From Cytophagaceae bacterium ABcell3 (GTDB lineage Bacteria > Bacteroidota > Bacteroidia > Cytophagales > Cytophagaceae): DNA of 64,000 bases. Position 1 is the stretch's first letter, and every line of letters starts with the position of its first letter. The notes below the pieces were generated by a model, which made no database searches, was not told the DNA's origin, and saw nothing but the letters and a program-made list of their open reading frames with translations. Location of the stretch: assembly GCA_030913385.1 (NCBI GenBank), contig CP133159.1, forward strand, positions 124,001 through 188,000, in the 5' to 3' direction. Position numbers and translations under genes: made by a program. This document shows positions 54,113 through 64,000 of the stretch, in pieces.

Positions 54113-54766
54113 TTATCTGAATGTTGGTACATCTTCTTGTTGTGCCGGATCCTTAGGCTTGGTCGGTGTTTTTGGCTCTGTAGGTACAGGACGTGGCTCT
54201 GGCTCTACCTGCTTAGGCACCTCAAGCTTTCTAAGCTTATTAGGGTTAACCTTAATGGACTCCATTACTTCATGTGCCACAGGCGCCCATTTCTGTTTGC
54301 CCTGCACCGGACACATCATATGAAAAACAAAGATCCTGTCATGCACGATAATATACTGAACATAAAAATAGTTTTTGATCCTGTCCACATTCGATGTAAA
54401 CTCCAAAAATGCATATTCCTGCCCATTAACAGTTTTGACACCTTCATTGATCAAGTCTACCTTATTGAACATGCTCAACACAGTGGCTTTATAAAATTTC
54501 CTCAGAAGCTCCAAATCGGTAAATTGCCAGCTTACAGAGGCTATGTTAAAACCAAAACCAATATTCCTGTCTTCTGAAGTATACAGAGCCAATGGTTTCT
54601 TATGTGTATAATATCTTACTACTATATCATCGTCTGTCATCTTGGTAAAGTCTTTAGGCAGGGCAACCTTTACGCCGTCGGCCACCTTTCTTTTGCCCAA
54701 CTGTTGCGCCGAAACAGAGGATATGACAATGATAAATAGAAAGCAAAAAGATATAATCTTCTTCAT
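54113..54766 (-). CDS. secreted hypothetical protein with Pro-rich tail
   Basis: 217 aa. Signal peptide MKKIISFCFLFIIVISSVSA, then a compact alpha/beta domain (VALPKDFTKMTDDDIVVRYY, GFNIASVSWQFTDLELLRKF, YIIVHDRIFVFHMMC), similar in outline to a generic PsbP-like fold. The last 35 residues are Pro, Glu, Lys and Thr-rich and likely disordered (EPRPVPTEPKTPTKPKDPAQ). Function unknown. It precedes tadA by nine bases. Confidence 0.7.
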   Translation of the reverse strand: MKKIISFCFLFIIVISSVSAQQLGKRKVADGVKVALPKDFTKMTDDDIVVRYYTHKKPLALYTSEDRNIGFGFNIASVSWQFTDLELLRKFYKATVLSMFNKVDLINEGVKTVNGQEYAFLEFTSNVDRIKNYFYVQYIIVHDRIFVFHMMCPVQGKQKWAPVAHEVMESIKVNPNKLRKLEVPKQVEPEPRPVPTEPKTPTKPKDPAQQEDVPTFR

Positions 54767-54860
54767 TATAGGAGATTTTATAGCAATTAGAAACTTCTTT
54801 AAGAAAAGAAAAAATAATAAAGGAACTTTTTTTATCCTTTATAACGCCAAAACATTTGTT

Positions 54861-54868
54861 TAAATTTG
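54861..54868 (+). promoter_or_regulatory. probable -7 box of aspS
   Basis: TAAATTTG matches TAnnTTTG and lies 33 bp before the aspS ATG at 54902, a normal leader length in this phylum. Confidence 0.45.
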
Positions 54869-54901
54869 CCTCTTTCAATTTTTTTTAAAATTAATCAAAA
54901 T

Positions 54902-56662
54902 ATGCTCAGAACCCATACCTGCGGCGAATTAAGAATAGCCGATGTAAATAAAGAAACTGTACTCTGTGGATGGGTACAAAGAATCAGAGACAAAGGCGGC
55001 ATGATCTGGATTGACCTCAGAGACCGCTATGGCATTACACAATTGCTCATTGAAGAAAAAAAATCAGCCCCCAAGGTAATAGAGGCTGCCAGGTCGTTGA
55101 ACAGGGAGTTTGTGATAAAAGCTTCAGGCAAAATTATAGAAAGGGTTTCTAAAAACCCTAAAATACCTACAGGAGACATAGAGGTGCTGGCAGAAGATAT
55201 AGAAATCCTCAATGCTGCCAAAATACCTCCATTTATTATTGAAGACGAAACAGACGGTGGCGATGAACTGCGCATGAAGTACCGCTATCTGGACTTAAGG
55301 AGAAGTGTAGTAAGGAAAAACTTGGAACTAAGGCACCAGTTGGCAAAAGAAACCAGAAGGTACTTGGACGAACAAGATTTCATGGAAGTAGAAACTCCTG
55401 TTTTGATCAAATCTACACCAGAAGGGGCACGTGACTTTGTGGTTCCTTCAAGACTTAACCCAGGAGAATTTTATGCACTGCCTCAATCACCTCAAACATT
55501 CAAGCAGTTGTTGATGGTTTCTGGCTTTGACCGCTACTATCAAATTGTGAAATGTTTCCGTGACGAAGACCTCCGGGCAGACCGTCAACCAGAGTTCACC
55601 CAAATAGACTGCGAACTTGCCTTTGTTGACCAAGAAGACATAACAGAAATTTTTGAAGGCTTAATAAGAAGGCTCTTTAAAAATGTAAAAGGCATGGACA
55701 TAGGCGAGATCCCAAGAATGCCCTATGCCGATGCCATGAAATACTATGGTAGTGACAAGCCTGACACCCGCTTTGAAATGCGCTTCTCTGAACTGAACGA
55801 TGTAGCGCAAGGAAAAGGGTTTGGTGTTTTTGACAATGCCGAACTAGTAGTGGGCATTTGTGCCAAAGGTTGTGCAAGCTATACCCGTAAACAGGTAGAC
55901 GAACTGACAAACTTTGTAAAACGCCCTCAAGTTGGTGCACAAGGGCTTGTATATGTCAAGTTCAATGAAGACGGGACGATAAAGTCTTCGGTTGACAAAT
56001 TCTTTAGCCCAGAAGACCTCCAAAAATGGGGCGAGCAATTTGGGGCAGAAAAAGGGGATATGCTGCTCATCCTTGCCGGAGAGGCAAACAAAACAAGGGC
56101 AGCCCTTAATGAACTGCGCCTGGAAATGGGCACAAGGCTTGGCTTGAGGGACAAAGACAAGTATAGCATTCTGTGGGTAACTGATTTCCCGCTTCTCGAA
56201 TGGGACGAGGACACCAACAGGTGGTATGCAATGCACCACCCTTTCACTTCACCTAAAGCAGAAGATATAGAACACTTGGAGCATGCAGCAGGTCAAGTAA
56301 GAGCCAATGCATATGACTTAGTAATCAACGGTGTTGAAATAGGCGGCGGTTCCATCAGGATCCACGATAAGAAAATTCAGGAAATGATGTTCGACAGGCT
56401 TGGCTTTACCAAAGAAGAGGCACAGGCACAGTTCGGTTTCTTGTTAGAAGCATTTGAATACGGTGCACCGCCACACGGTGGAATTGCGCTTGGCTTTGAT
56501 AGGTTATGTGCACTTTTTGGAGGTTCTGACACCATAAGGGACTATATAGCTTTTCCTAAAAACAATTCAGGAAGAGACGTAATGATCGACTCTCCGGCGC
56601 CAATAGACGCAACCCAGTTAAAAGAGCTGAGTATTGACATTAAAAACCCTAGCAAAGGTTAA
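54902..56662 (+). CDS. aspS: aspartate-tRNA ligase
   Basis: 586 aa from the ATG at 54902, where [12 protein letters not shown] is the standard start; the frame is open 12 codons further upstream. N-terminal OB-fold anticodon-binding domain ([25 protein letters not shown]), class II motif 2 ([18 protein letters not shown]), the bacterial GAD insertion (about 285-410), and motif 3 ([15 protein letters not shown]). This is the bacterial-type AspRS. Convergent with the pentapeptide gene, stop codons overlapping by four bases. Confidence 0.97.
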   Translation: MLRTHTCGELRIADVNKETVLCGWVQRIRDKGGMIWIDLRDRYGITQLLIEEKKSAPKVIEAARSLNREFVIKASGKIIERVSKNPKIPTGDIEVLAEDIEILNAAKIPPFIIEDETDGGDELRMKYRYLDLRRSVVRKNLELRHQLAKETRRYLDEQDFMEVETPVLIKSTPEGARDFVVPSRLNPGEFYALPQSPQTFKQLLMVSGFDRYYQIVKCFRDEDLRADRQPEFTQIDCELAFVDQEDITEIFEGLIRRLFKNVKGMDIGEIPRMPYADAMKYYGSDKPDTRFEMRFSELNDVAQGKGFGVFDNAELVVGICAKGCASYTRKQVDELTNFVKRPQVGAQGLVYVKFNEDGTIKSSVDKFFSPEDLQKWGEQFGAEKGDMLLILAGEANKTRAALNELRLEMGTRLGLRDKDKYSILWVTDFPLLEWDEDTNRWYAMHHPFTSPKAEDIEHLEHAAGQVRANAYDLVINGVEIGGGSIRIHDKKIQEMMFDRLGFTKEEAQAQFGFLLEAFEYGAPPHGGIALGFDRLCALFGGSDTIRDYIAFPKNNSGRDVMIDSPAPIDATQLKELSIDIKNPSKG

Positions 56663-57567
56663 GCTTTATACGCTTTAGTCAACAAATGCGGAAACTTTTC
56701 AAGTACCTGAGCATATAAGCCTTTATCCATTATCGGCTTGTTCAGGTGCTTAACTTTTTTGAACTGATCTGCAGTTAGCCCACTGGCATTAGTAAAGTCC
56801 GTTCTATAAAAGCTTACATTGTCAAAGTTCGCCCCAGACATGTCACAGCCACTGAAGTCTGCTTCTACAAAAAAAGCACTGTCAAAATTGGCTTTGATCA
56901 GCAGGCTATTTTTAAAGATTGTTTTAATGCCGCGTACAGAAGATAAATTAGCCGCATTCAAATAACATGATTCAAGATTTGACTTATTTAAAGAAGAGCC
57001 CTCTAGATTAATATAGTTCATTCTCGAACCAGAAAATATTGTTTCGTTCAGCACAGAATTGGCCAGGTCGGCATTGTTAAAGTTTGATTCATGAAGGTCC
57101 GCAAAACTTAATTTCACATTTCTCAGATAGCACTGGTGCAAATCCAATTTTCGAACGTTTTCCCGAAGAAGCCTTTTGATGTTTCCCAATATTTTAAAAC
57201 CAGCCTCCTCTGACTTCCAAAGCCGTATATCGTCAATTTCATCTTGGTAATGTTGTACCCTTATCTTCTTCTCCCCCTTTTTATTCAACCAATACAGCAA
57301 TATCCCTATTACTCCCACGTCAAAAAGCATCCCGTGCGCTTCAATAAGTATACTCTTAAAATACTCTACAGGGTCATCTTGAAAATAAGGAAAGGTCAGC
57401 AAAAAAACGAGTACGGAAAGGGCTATAAAAATAAGTGAAGTGGTAAGAATAGGATCCGCAAGAATCCTAGAAGCCGTATTGGACTGAACCTCATAGAATT
57501 TCTTAGGTCTTTTGGCAAAGATCTGTCTTACCTTCACAGCCTTATTTACTCCATTTCCATTTTTCAT
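56659..57567 (-). CDS. membrane-anchored pentapeptide-repeat protein
   Basis: 302 aa from the ATG at 57567. Two N-terminal helices ([35 protein letters not shown]) and a short basic linker precede about 20 pentapeptide units A(N/D)Lxx-style: [65 protein letters not shown]. These form a right-handed quadrilateral helix. Partner unknown; some such proteins protect gyrase but membrane anchoring argues against that. An alternative start at 57645 would add 26 odd residues. Confidence 0.85.
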   Translation of the reverse strand: MKNGNGVNKAVKVRQIFAKRPKKFYEVQSNTASRILADPILTTSLIFIALSVLVFLLTFPYFQDDPVEYFKSILIEAHGMLFDVGVIGILLYWLNKKGEKKIRVQHYQDEIDDIRLWKSEEAGFKILGNIKRLLRENVRKLDLHQCYLRNVKLSFADLHESNFNNADLANSVLNETIFSGSRMNYINLEGSSLNKSNLESCYLNAANLSSVRGIKTIFKNSLLIKANFDSAFFVEADFSGCDMSGANFDNVSFYRTDFTNASGLTADQFKKVKHLNKPIMDKGLYAQVLEKFPHLLTKAYKA

Positions 57568-57862
57568 AGCATAGCACAAATCCAAAGAAAATGAAGTATT
57601 CGGAAAAACACTTACCAAGGTTGTGTTTATGACATTAATATTCAACTAAAAATACAGGAGAGAGACCTGCCCGAGGGCAACATGTGCCCTTCACTTCTAC
57701 AAAAAAGCAATGCGAATTTATCATCGCCAAGCCATGTATGGAAATAAGGAGGAAACGAGAAACACTGTTGTCAGTCTAGTATCATCTCGGACATCACGAT
57801 CTTACCCATTGGCTTAACCTAAACATCCACTTCCAGCCTTAACATGAATGAAACCGTTTTTC

Positions 57863-59740
57863 TTATTTATACCTCTTAATTTCCCCTGTCTTAATACGGT
57901 GAAAATAATATTGTAAATCCCTCTTTACTTCAGGAGCCAAAATATACATGCCCAAAATATTAGGGAAAGACATAGCAAAGATCATGGCATCTGAAAACTC
58001 GATTACATTGCCAAGACTCATAGAAGAACCTATTACGATAAATAAGCAGAATATAAACTTATAGCTATAGTCGGATGCTTTGGATGGCCCAAACAAATAA
58101 GTCCAGCTTTTAAGGCCATAATATGACCAAGATAACATGGTAGAGAAAGCAAATAAAATAACAGCAATAGACAGAACAAATGGGAACCACCAGATAACTG
58201 TTTCGAAAGCCGCAGAAGTCAAAGATATACCCACCGTAGTATCAGAGCCTGCCACATCCAAATATTGCCCCGTACTAACGATAGCCAAGGCCGAAATAGA
58301 GCATATTACTACGGTATCAATGAAAGGTTCAAGTAATGCTACTATACCCTCGCTTACTGGCTCGTTGGTTTTAACAGCAGAGTGGGCAATAGATGCAGAG
58401 CCTATACCGGCTTCATTGGAGAAAGCAGCCCTCTTAAAGCCCATAATAAGTACGCCAACCACACCACCATAAGCTGCATCTGGCTGAAAGGCCCCTCTTA
58501 ATATGGTCATAACGGTCTCTGGCAAGATATTAAAATTCACAACCAATACTGCCAAAGCCCCCAGCACATAGATACCACACATGAAAGGTACAATTTTCTC
58601 CGTAACACGGGCAATAGACTTGATTCCTCCTATGATTACCAGAGCTACTAATATGGCCATGATTATACCAATAATCCATGCAGAACCTGCAAATATACTG
58701 TTCTCGCCACCGGTAATATTGATTACTTGTCGCGCAGCTTGGTTGCCTTGGAACATATTCCCCCCACCCAAAGAGCCTCCTACACACATAATGGCAAAAA
58801 ATGCTGCCAATACCCTACCTGTTACTACCCATCCGCGCTTGGCAAGTCCTTTCCGTAAGTAATACATGGGGCCACCTGAAACTGAGCCGTCAGGATTTTC
58901 TATACGGTATTTAACCCCAAGCGTACATTCCAAGAACTTCGATGTCATACCCAGAAAACCAGCCAACACCATCCAAAGAGTTGCCCCAGGGCCTCCGAGA
59001 CTAATAGCAACGGCAACACCTGCTATATTTCCTAAACCTACCGTACCGGACAATGCCGTAGCCAAGGCTTGGAAATGGTTAACCTCCCCTTCATCATTTG
59101 GATTATCATACACCCCCCTGACAATGGCTATTGCATGGCCAAAAGAACGTATATTGATAAATTTCATGAAAATGGTAAAAAATATCGCCGCACCAACCAG
59201 CCAAAACAGAACAAAAGGTGCTTTATGGTTATCAGGACTAGCAGGGAAAAATACTATAGTAGACACCAAAGCTGTTACTGGGCCCAGCGCACGGTTGATA
59301 CGCTCGTCTAAGGTAAGCTCTTCGGGAAAATAAACCGTATAGCCGGTAGCTTCAAGTTCATCAAGCCCAACATCTATCCTTTTCAATATATTATAGCCTT
59401 CTCGTATATCGTCCCAAGAGTAGTTTACAAGGGTATCCGTGCTTAGCACATATATACTGAGGGTATTGTGAGGCAGTTCGGAAAGTACATTCTGCCAACC
59501 ATCACCACTGGAAATATTTAAAGACTCGCCACCTTGCAAATGGTAAAAAGCAGGTCTATGCTCCGGCAATAATGTATCAGGATACTGCCCTTCCCCTTCC
59601 AAGCCAAGAAATATACTGACCTTATAGTTGGCTTCATTTACAAAAAGTAAGTTCTCTTGATTTTCTTCTGCCTTAAGCAGGAAAATTGTGGAGACACTAA
59701 AGATAACAAAAACAAATAAAGTCCTTAACGTTATTTTCAT
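57863..59740 (-). CDS. sodium:alanine symporter family (AgcS) with N-terminal extension
   Basis: 625 aa from the ATG at 59740 (15 bp inside the longest open frame). Residues 150 onward form the AgcS transporter: [64 protein letters not shown]-like [20 protein letters not shown]. It imports alanine or glycine with sodium. Unlike typical members (450-550 aa) it begins with a signal peptide and about 120 soluble residues ([40 protein letters not shown]). The extension would lie outside the inner membrane. Confidence 0.92.
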   Translation of the reverse strand: MKITLRTLFVFVIFSVSTIFLLKAEENQENLLFVNEANYKVSIFLGLEGEGQYPDTLLPEHRPAFYHLQGGESLNISSGDGWQNVLSELPHNTLSIYVLSTDTLVNYSWDDIREGYNILKRIDVGLDELEATGYTVYFPEELTLDERINRALGPVTALVSTIVFFPASPDNHKAPFVLFWLVGAAIFFTIFMKFINIRSFGHAIAIVRGVYDNPNDEGEVNHFQALATALSGTVGLGNIAGVAVAISLGGPGATLWMVLAGFLGMTSKFLECTLGVKYRIENPDGSVSGGPMYYLRKGLAKRGWVVTGRVLAAFFAIMCVGGSLGGGNMFQGNQAARQVINITGGENSIFAGSAWIIGIIMAILVALVIIGGIKSIARVTEKIVPFMCGIYVLGALAVLVVNFNILPETVMTILRGAFQPDAAYGGVVGVLIMGFKRAAFSNEAGIGSASIAHSAVKTNEPVSEGIVALLEPFIDTVVICSISALAIVSTGQYLDVAGSDTTVGISLTSAAFETVIWWFPFVLSIAVILFAFSTMLSWSYYGLKSWTYLFGPSKASDYSYKFIFCLFIVIGSSMSLGNVIEFSDAMIFAMSFPNILGMYILAPEVKRDLQYYFHRIKTGEIKRYK

Positions 59741-60045
59741 AGAAGCTAAATTCACAACATTGCAAGCACACGAGCATATAAAACAAAATAGACTTCAGAC
59801 AGATCGGCCATAACAGAAAGGTCAGGAAATTGACCAGCAATGTGATGGTCAACATGCACATTACAAGCAAAAAGGCTGACTTAAGATGCATGGTCACACA
59901 ACAGAAGTCTTACGAATGTCTCATGTTTAACTAAAGCTAAATTAATGGATTTATAAGAAAAATAAAAAATAGTGCAAAAATCAAGGATTGTAACCTGTGT
60001 AAAGCTACGCATTTCTGCTTATTAGAAAATACCCAATATCAGAAA

Positions 60046-60074
60046 AAAAGGCTACCCAAAATGAGTAGCCTTTT
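60046..60074 (-). terminator. terminator of secDF
   Basis: AAAAGGCTAC (60046-60055) pairs perfectly with GTAGCCTTTT (60065-60074), loop nine bases. On the minus strand the stem is followed by TTTTT. It lies directly after the secDF stop. Confidence 0.85.
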
Positions 60075-60080
60075 AAATTA

Positions 60081-63000
60081 TTATGCTTTAGCAGTTTCGG
60101 TTGGCACTGCTTCTTTTTTAGCTAGCGAGTCCCGAACATCGGTTTTATTGTCAAGGTCTAAGACCAATGGAGTTGCAATGAAAAGAGATGAATAAGTACC
60201 AAAAATCGTACCGATAATAAGCACCAAAGAGAAACCTCTCAACACTTCACCACCAAAGACAAACAACACAACAGCCACAAACAATACAGTTACCGCAGTA
60301 ATAACAGTCCTGCTCAAGGTGTCATTTAGTGCTTTGTTCATAACAGCACCCATTTCACCTTTAGGGTTCAAGTGTAGGTTTTCCCTAACCCTGTCAAACA
60401 CAACCACTGTATCGTTAATAGAGTAACCAATAATGGTCAGTAGTGCTGCGATAAATATCTGGTCGATCTCAAAAGAGAAACCTAACAGCTCAACAATACC
60501 AAAGATAGCGATAACAATTAACACATCGTGTGCCAAAGCTACCAAACCACCCAAAGAGAACTGCCACTTCTTAAATCTGATAAATACATAAATAAATATG
60601 GCTATCAAAGACAGTACAATAGATATGGCAGAGCTTCTCTTAATGTCGTCAGCGATGGTAGCTCCAACCTTAGACGAACCTAGTACCTGAGGATTCTCTC
60701 CCCCAAACTCGGTAAGTCCAGCGTTTAATGCACTAAGCACTTTAGCATCTGCATCGGTTGATTCTTCATCTATCAAATAACTAGTTGTGATCTTAACAGT
60801 AGAGTTATCTCCAAAAGATTTAACCTCTGTACCTTTGTTGTCAAAGCTACCCATTAAATGCGACTTGATTTCAGAGGCTACTACCGGGCTATCAAAAGAT
60901 ACAATGTATGAGCGACCACCTTTGAAGTCAACACCAAGAGTAAGGCCTTTGACCAAAATAGCCACAACACCTACCGTGATAACTGCTGAAGAGAACAAGT
61001 AGGCCTTCTTTCTACCTCCAATAAAGTTGAAGTTTGGAGTCTTAAACAAACCTCTCGAAATCGAAGTATCGAATGAAGACTCAGAAAGTTTACCTTTCTT
61101 GTCAAGCCATACAAGAATAACCCTTGTAACAAACACTGCTGTAAAGAATGAACAGAATATACCTATAACCAATGTAGTAGCAAAGCCTTGAACCGGTCCT
61201 GAACCTAACCAGAATAGGATAATACCAATCAAGGCAGTGGTCAAGTTTGCGTCAAATATAGAGCTAAATGCTTTTCTATAACCTTCAGCAATGGCTTGCG
61301 TGATCTTTTTGCCAGACCTGAGCTCTTCTCTAATACGTTCAAATATAAGTACGTTGGCATCGACCGCCATACCCATTGTAAGTACGATACCTGCAATACC
61401 TGGCAATGTAAGCGCTGCTGATAGCTGAGCCAAAAGCCCCAGTATAAAGAAGATGTTAAAGACAAGCGCTAGGTTAGCAACTGCTCCACCCTTGCCATAA
61501 TACATGAACATAAACACCACTACAAGCACCATACCCGCCACAGAAGATATCAACCCTTGGCTAATTGCTTCTTGACCTAACGTTGGCCCAATAATACCTT
61601 CCTCTACAATACGAGCAGGGGCAGGGAGCTTACCAGCTTTCAATACATTAGCAAGGTCTCTAGACTCATCCTGAGAGAAGTTACCGGTAATTTGAGAAAT
61701 ACCGTTACCAATCTCACTTTGTACGGTAGGCGCAGAGAATACCACACCGTCTAATACAATAGCAATTCTTCTTTGTACCGCAGGAAGTTCACTAGCGGCA
61801 TCAGCAGTCATCTTTCTCCACTTTCTGGCACCTTCTGCATTCATATACATAGTTACCACAAAACCTTCGCCTCTTTTTTCTGACACATCAGAACGAGCAT
61901 CGGTAATAACCTCACCAGTAAGAGCATTTTGACCAGTACGTGCTTTCTTAACAGGAACTAGTTCAATGTTGCCCTCATCGTCTGCATTCTTCTCCCAAAG
62001 GAAAGCGACATTTCCAGGAATTAATGCCCTAACTTTAGGGTCTTCCAATATCCTGTTAACTTTTGCAGTATCTTTCTGAGCGAAAATTAAAGGGTAAATA
62101 GACTTAGCCATTGATACAAATGAAGAAGTTTGCATCTCTTCTGTAGTATCAGCTTCAATCCCATCACCGTCTTCCTCAGCAGAAGCTTGAAGGGTATCGC
62201 CCTCGCCAGCCAAAGTCTCTTCGTCATCACCAAGAAGTTCATCAGCGCCGTCGCCTAAAAGCTCATCGGCAGCCTTGTCTTCCTCTTTGTTGTCAGAAGA
62301 CTTTTTCTCAGCTTTTTCAACCCCTACCAAATAGTCATTGATAGCGATAATAGTATTCTGAAGCTCCTGAGGGTGCACAACTTCCATAAACTCAAGTTTT
62401 GCAACACCAGACAACAAGTTTCTCACACGCTCTGGATTGTCAGCACCAGGCAGTTCTACTTGCAAACGTCCAGTACCTTGAACCCTTTGAATGTTAGGGT
62501 TAGCAACACCAAAGCGGTCTACCCTAGCCCTCAAAATCTGGAAGGTACGATCGATAGCATCATCAATTTCTCTATCGATATATCTCAGCACCTCGCTATC
62601 AGAAGACGTTCTTTCAATTCTTCCTTTAGTAGAAAGGTTGGCAAAAATTTCAGCCAAATTTCTTTCTGGGGCAACTTCTTTAAAATTTCTATGAAACAAA
62701 GCACTAAAGCTCTCTTGGCTGTTACGCTTTTGCTCCTTTGTACGCTTCATTGCCTCACGGAAGTCCGCATCTTTGCTATCTCCAGACAAAGCAGTGATGA
62801 TGTCAGCCGGAGAAACTTCAAGTGTTACGTGCATACCGCCCTGAAGGTCAAGGCCAAGCTTAAGCTGGTGTTTCTTGATTTCTTGATAAGTATAACCCAA
62901 GAAAACCACCTCGTTATAAATTGAGTCCAAATACTCTTGCTTCTTAGCGAAGTCAACCACGCCGTCTGCTGTAGTAGCAAAGCGGACAGCATCCTTCTGA

Positions 63001-63092
63001 ATCTTGTTAGAGACCAGCGAGAATGACAAAAAGTAAATACATAGTATGGAAACTATGGCCGTTAAAACGATTATGGCACCTTTATTTCGCAT
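60081..63092 (-). CDS. secDF: protein translocase SecDF, fused
   Basis: 1003 aa, SecD and SecF in one chain as usual in Bacteroidota. Proton-driven aid to Sec export. SecD part: YQEIKKHQLKLGLDLQGGMHVTLEV (about 71-95), ELPGADNPERVRNLL, P1 domain, and SecD helices with VLTMGMAVDANVLIFERIREELRSG. SecF part starts about 675: FKGGRSYIVSF, GYSINDTVVVFDRVRENLHL. An unusual acidic insertion at about 240-310 has a repeated ADELLGDG/ADELLGDD unit. Two functional halves appear intact. Confidence 0.96.
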   Translation of the reverse strand: MRNKGAIIVLTAIVSILCIYFLSFSLVSNKIQKDAVRFATTADGVVDFAKKQEYLDSIYNEVVFLGYTYQEIKKHQLKLGLDLQGGMHVTLEVSPADIITALSGDSKDADFREAMKRTKEQKRNSQESFSALFHRNFKEVAPERNLAEIFANLSTKGRIERTSSDSEVLRYIDREIDDAIDRTFQILRARVDRFGVANPNIQRVQGTGRLQVELPGADNPERVRNLLSGVAKLEFMEVVHPQELQNTIIAINDYLVGVEKAEKKSSDNKEEDKAADELLGDGADELLGDDEETLAGEGDTLQASAEEDGDGIEADTTEEMQTSSFVSMAKSIYPLIFAQKDTAKVNRILEDPKVRALIPGNVAFLWEKNADDEGNIELVPVKKARTGQNALTGEVITDARSDVSEKRGEGFVVTMYMNAEGARKWRKMTADAASELPAVQRRIAIVLDGVVFSAPTVQSEIGNGISQITGNFSQDESRDLANVLKAGKLPAPARIVEEGIIGPTLGQEAISQGLISSVAGMVLVVVFMFMYYGKGGAVANLALVFNIFFILGLLAQLSAALTLPGIAGIVLTMGMAVDANVLIFERIREELRSGKKITQAIAEGYRKAFSSIFDANLTTALIGIILFWLGSGPVQGFATTLVIGIFCSFFTAVFVTRVILVWLDKKGKLSESSFDTSISRGLFKTPNFNFIGGRKKAYLFSSAVITVGVVAILVKGLTLGVDFKGGRSYIVSFDSPVVASEIKSHLMGSFDNKGTEVKSFGDNSTVKITTSYLIDEESTDADAKVLSALNAGLTEFGGENPQVLGSSKVGATIADDIKRSSAISIVLSLIAIFIYVFIRFKKWQFSLGGLVALAHDVLIVIAIFGIVELLGFSFEIDQIFIAALLTIIGYSINDTVVVFDRVRENLHLNPKGEMGAVMNKALNDTLSRTVITAVTVLFVAVVLFVFGGEVLRGFSLVLIIGTIFGTYSSLFIATPLVLDLDNKTDVRDSLAKKEAVPTETAKA

Positions 63093-63225
63093 AATTCTTA
63101 ATTATTATAAATATACTTGTTTTGTAAAAATACTATTTTGTAAAGAGACAACTTATTCTTAAGTTAAATCTCGAATAAAGAGTTCACACAGGCTATTTTA
63201 CTGTAAAAAAGCTGCAAGTATTGCG

Positions 63226-63570
63226 TCAGGGCGCATTAGGGGATATTATATAATTAAAGAGGACTTTAAAGAACTTGCCGGTTATTTGAGGGCAAGCTTC
63301 ATATAAAGTATGCGCCGATAAGCGCTCAGAAGGTTTGACTATGAGATGGAAAAACAATTTGTCCAAATCAACGTAAACAAATGGTATTACCGCTTCGATA
63401 GAAGCTTCGGTAATTTTTTCCTGTTGACCGGAATCTGTATCTTCATCTGAAACGACTGACTCAACATGCGAAATACCTGAAAATACCTGTCCCTTCTCTA
63501 ATGAGAATGTCATTAGGGAGAAAAGTATTAAACAAATACTTAAAATTCGTGTAATATATAGAAGTCGCAT
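63226..63570 (-). CDS. small secreted or membrane-anchored hypothetical protein
   Basis: 114 aa from the ATG at 63570; another ATG at 63594 would add eight residues. The start MRLLYITRILSICLILFSLM is a signal peptide or anchor, followed by a soluble part with ISHVESVVSDEDTDSGQQEK and YVDLDKLFFHLIVKPSERLS. No family recognised. It lies between secDF and the pyrophosphatase gene, in its own transcript. Confidence 0.6.
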   Translation of the reverse strand: MRLLYITRILSICLILFSLMTFSLEKGQVFSGISHVESVVSDEDTDSGQQEKITEASIEAVIPFVYVDLDKLFFHLIVKPSERLSAHTLYEACPQITGKFFKVLFNYIISPNAP

Positions 63571-63668
63571 AGTGAGCATCTGAAGTACAAACATAGATAT
63601 TTATAAAAAAATTTCATAATGTAGAAGTTTTATTTCTCAGACTTCAGGCAGATCTTAGTAATTTCCTA

Positions 63669-63676
63669 TATATTTG
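63669..63676 (+). promoter_or_regulatory. possible -7 box of ppa
   Basis: TATATTTG matches TAnnTTTG and lies 33 bp before the ppa start, the same spacing as the box before aspS. Confidence 0.4.
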
Positions 63677-63709
63677 GCAAAAATTTTTTAAATAAATAAA
63701 TGTGATAGT

Positions 63710-64000
63710 ATGAATCCATGGCATAATGTTCCTTTTGGGGAAGACGCTCCACGTACAGTTCAAAGTATAATAGAAATACCTAAAGGATCGAAAGCGAAGT
63801 ATGAACTGGAAAAAGACAGTGGATTAATTAAATTAGACAGGGTTTTATTCTCTGCAGTACACTATCCTGCAAACTATGGATTTATTCCAAAAACCTATTG
63901 TGACGATCAGGATCCTTTAGATATACTGGTTATTTGCTCTATAGATGTTGTGCCAATGTGCCTTATAGAAGCAAAAGTTATAGGGGTAATGCAAATGATA
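63710..64000 (+). CDS. ppa: inorganic pyrophosphatase, N-terminal part
   Basis: 97 codons to the window edge, still open. Starts [20 protein letters not shown], then the family I pyrophosphatase elements [20 protein letters not shown] (catalytic Lys and Glu), [26 protein letters not shown] with the PROSITE-type D-x-D-P-x-D signature read as DDQDPLD. It hydrolyses pyrophosphate in the cytoplasm with magnesium. The gene is cut by the window end, not by mutation. Confidence 0.96.
   Translation, partial: MNPWHNVPFGEDAPRTVQSIIEIPKGSKAKYELEKDSGLIKLDRVLFSAVHYPANYGFIPKTYCDDQDPLDILVICSIDVVPMCLIEAKVIGVMQMI

Overview
The window (about 38-40 % GC by eye) looks like a chromosome segment of a Cytophagales-type Bacteroidota. 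The evidence is a PorZ homologue with a type IX secretion sorting domain, a fused SecDF, many MKK-type secreted proteins and lipoproteins, TAnnTTTG-like promoter boxes in place of clear Shine-Dalgarno sequences, and the order purH-mreB-mreC-mreD-mrdA-rodA on one strand. Genus and species cannot be named from sequence reading alone.

Layout. 0-15 kb: housekeeping and envelope genes (rlmN, a thioesterase, clpB, a HupE/UreJ-like protein, MscS, an ArsR regulator, a YjjG-type phosphatase, glutamate-semialdehyde dehydrogenase, porZ). 15-23 kb, minus strand: the elongasome block rodA/mrdA/mreD/mreC/mreB preceded by purN and purH. 23-30 kb, minus strand: a UbiA prenyltransferase, a KdsC-like phosphatase and a DUF2520 protein, fed by a ccmB-ccmC-ccmD-ccmE-ccmF cytochrome c maturation cluster whose CcmE carries CxxxY in place of HxxxY. 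30-32 kb: pheS.

32-52 kb is an accessory region. It holds small orphan genes of families often seen as immunity or antitoxin genes (SUFU-like, DUF2314+DUF2185/Imm33, YwqK/MORN, SAP/DUF6434, MepB, DUF3781) and an intact HigBA pair. Much of it is decaying. I find three genes each missing one base, a DUF6434 pseudogene with at least five lesions, an antitoxin-like remnant whose expected ATG reads ATA, a YwqK gene split by an IS66 element (target duplication ATAGGACT), and a lipoprotein gene split by an IS4-family element (duplication AATTAGATAC). That IS4 element is itself split by an ISL3-family element (duplication GGTATTTT). All three insertions can be undone on paper to give continuous reading frames. 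A 0.9-kb gene-free stretch at 52-53 kb carries tandem GC-rich hairpins and a degenerate dispersed-repeat remnant.

53-64 kb returns to conserved genes: sodB, tadA, aspS, a membrane-anchored pentapeptide-repeat protein, an AgcS-type sodium:amino-acid symporter with an unusual N-terminal extension, fused secDF, and the start of inorganic pyrophosphatase.

No rRNA, tRNA, CRISPR array or prophage was seen. The most notable finds are the nested-insertion and pseudogene region of immunity-like genes and the CxxxY-type CcmE cluster. No wholly new system can be claimed from the sequence alone.
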